The notes beneath the pieces are model-generated. The model worked only from the letters and a program-made list of their open reading frames with translations. It made no database searches and had not been told where the DNA came from. Shown here piece after piece: positions 63,447 to 64,000 of a DNA stretch of 64,000 nucleotides. The stretch covers positions 62,001 through 126,000 of the forward strand of contig JANQQF010000036.1 in assembly GCA_028285035.1 (NCBI GenBank), read 5' to 3'. The number at the start of each line of letters is the position of its first letter. The stretch's first letter is position 1. The position numbers and the translations under genes are program-made. Source of the stretch: Phycisphaerae bacterium (lineage in GTDB: Bacteria > Chloroflexota > Anaerolineae > 4572-78 > J111).

Positions 63447-63489
63447 TTTCTGCAAACTTGATTCTTTTGCAGAAACAGTGGAACACTGT
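63447..63489 (+). promoter_or_regulatory. Two abutting hairpins in the argS leader
   Basis: Hairpin 1 has a 10-bp perfect stem (63447-63456 with 63466-63475, TTTCTGCAAA against TTTGCAGAAA). Hairpin 2 follows directly, with a 6-bp perfect stem ACAGTG-GAA-CACTGT (63475-63489); the two share one base. The ATG of argS is 27 bp further on. No T run follows, and no T-box antiterminator motif is recognisable. Confidence 0.6.
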
Positions 63490-63515
63490 CCAAACCTAGA
63501 TGAGGTGAATTATAA

Positions 63516-64000
63516 ATGTTAATTCCAGACAAGATCGCTGATCTAATCGGCCAGGCTATATTAGCTGCTCAGGAAAAGAGTGAATTTCCTACGTTCGATT
63601 TACCAAAAATTGTAGTTGAGCGGCCAAAAGATCCTAATCACGGTGATTATGCTACACCAGTAGCGTTATCGTTAAAGAAACTTTTTGGCACGGAGAAGAA
63701 ATTTAACCCCCGAGCGGTGGCTGAGCAGATTGTGGCCGAGTTAGGACAGGACCCGATGATTGGCGAAACTTCGATTGCGGGACCAGGCTTTATCAATATT
63801 CGTCTGTCTGAAGCGTGGCTGGATCAACAAGTTGAGACAATTTTAGCCGAGGGCGACAATTTTGGCCGGGCTGATCTGGGCCAAGGTAAATCTATTCAGG
63901 TCGAATACATCAGTGCTAATCCGACCGGTCCTTTGGTCGTTGGTTCGGGCCGCAATGCCATTCTGGGTGATACGTTGGCCAATATTCTTGAGGCGGCGGG
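63516..64000 (+). CDS. argS: Arginyl-tRNA synthetase (partial, runs off right edge)
   Basis: The first 161 codons are visible. The N-terminal additional domain (about 1-110) has RPKDPNHGDYATPVAL and AGPGFINIRL, typical of ArgRS. The catalytic region starts with VEYISANPTGPL. The following HIGH signature, usually HVGH, reads VVGS (141-144), while GRNAILGDTLANIL after it is normal. The enzyme charges tRNA-Arg with arginine. AGGTG lies ahead of the ATG. The substitution of both His residues is unusual. Confidence 0.95.
   Translation, partial: MLIPDKIADLIGQAILAAQEKSEFPTFDLPKIVVERPKDPNHGDYATPVALSLKKLFGTEKKFNPRAVAEQIVAELGQDPMIGETSIAGPGFINIRLSEAWLDQQVETILAEGDNFGRADLGQGKSIQVEYISANPTGPLVVGSGRNAILGDTLANILEAA

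Noticed and set aside
63205..63515. T-box riboswitch before argS
   Set aside because: The conserved T-box antiterminator sequence and a following terminator are not visible.

Overview
The window looks like a chromosomal segment of a Chloroflexota bacterium (filamentous Anaerolineae/Ardenticatenia-like). This is an inference. It rests on the gene types (a Ser/Thr kinase-AAA-TPR receptor, WD40/ROCO and TIR proteins, a group 3d Hox hydrogenase, a CGNR/WYL regulator pair, an uncharacterised protein at 33161-34270 that I associate with this phylum) and on moderate GC content; no rRNA is present to confirm it. I saw no tRNA, rRNA or CRISPR array.

1-21930: the right part of a nonribosomal peptide synthetase (NRPS) cluster, all on the + strand and running off the left edge. 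Order: A-PCP (partial), stand-alone A-PCP, a DUF3326-type enzyme of unknown function, C-A-PCP, TubC-C-A-PCP, acyl-ligase-PCP-luciferase-like monooxygenase, TubC-C-A(Thr)-PCP-TE, and a paralogous last module (A code Gln) whose condensation domain is broken by a frameshift and a large deletion. Two adenylation domains lack the Asp that binds the alpha-amino group, so the product probably contains a non-alpha-amino acid unit. The two terminal modules carry near-identical thioesterases with a Cys in the nucleophile position.

22052-35457: housekeeping and membrane genes. These are a decayed membrane-protein fragment, an integral membrane protein with a clear sigma70-type promoter, argG and argH, small hypothetical proteins, a BtrH-like protein, an M20 peptidase, DUF503 (YlxP), LipM, ilvE, an uncharacterised protein and an APH-like kinase. 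35540-41885: adenosine deaminase, zinc-finger rhomboid protease, a CGNR-WYL regulator operon, a PNPOx-like flavoprotein and small hypotheticals.

42196-47702: a complete hoxEFUYH bidirectional NAD-linked [NiFe] hydrogenase operon with its maturation protease. Convergent to it lies a four-gene minus-strand operon (53833 down to 47644): coiled-coil-TIR, WD40-Roc-COR-TIR, a site-2-protease-like membrane protein with a substituted active site, and an ankyrin-repeat protein. This has the make-up of an immune or signalling system and is the best candidate for an undescribed system here. 54147-59386: GH13 amylase, and a Ser/Thr kinase-AAA-TPR gene followed directly by a dual-specificity phosphatase. 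59514-64000: an unusually long RecQ helicase with three related winged-helix-like modules, a small zinc-ribbon membrane protein, and the start of argS, preceded by two abutting hairpins.

Seven intergenic spacers carry imperfect palindromes built of degenerate 7-bp words, with different words at most loci. Two further dispersed-repeat sequences lie in frame inside coding genes (ROCO and recQ).
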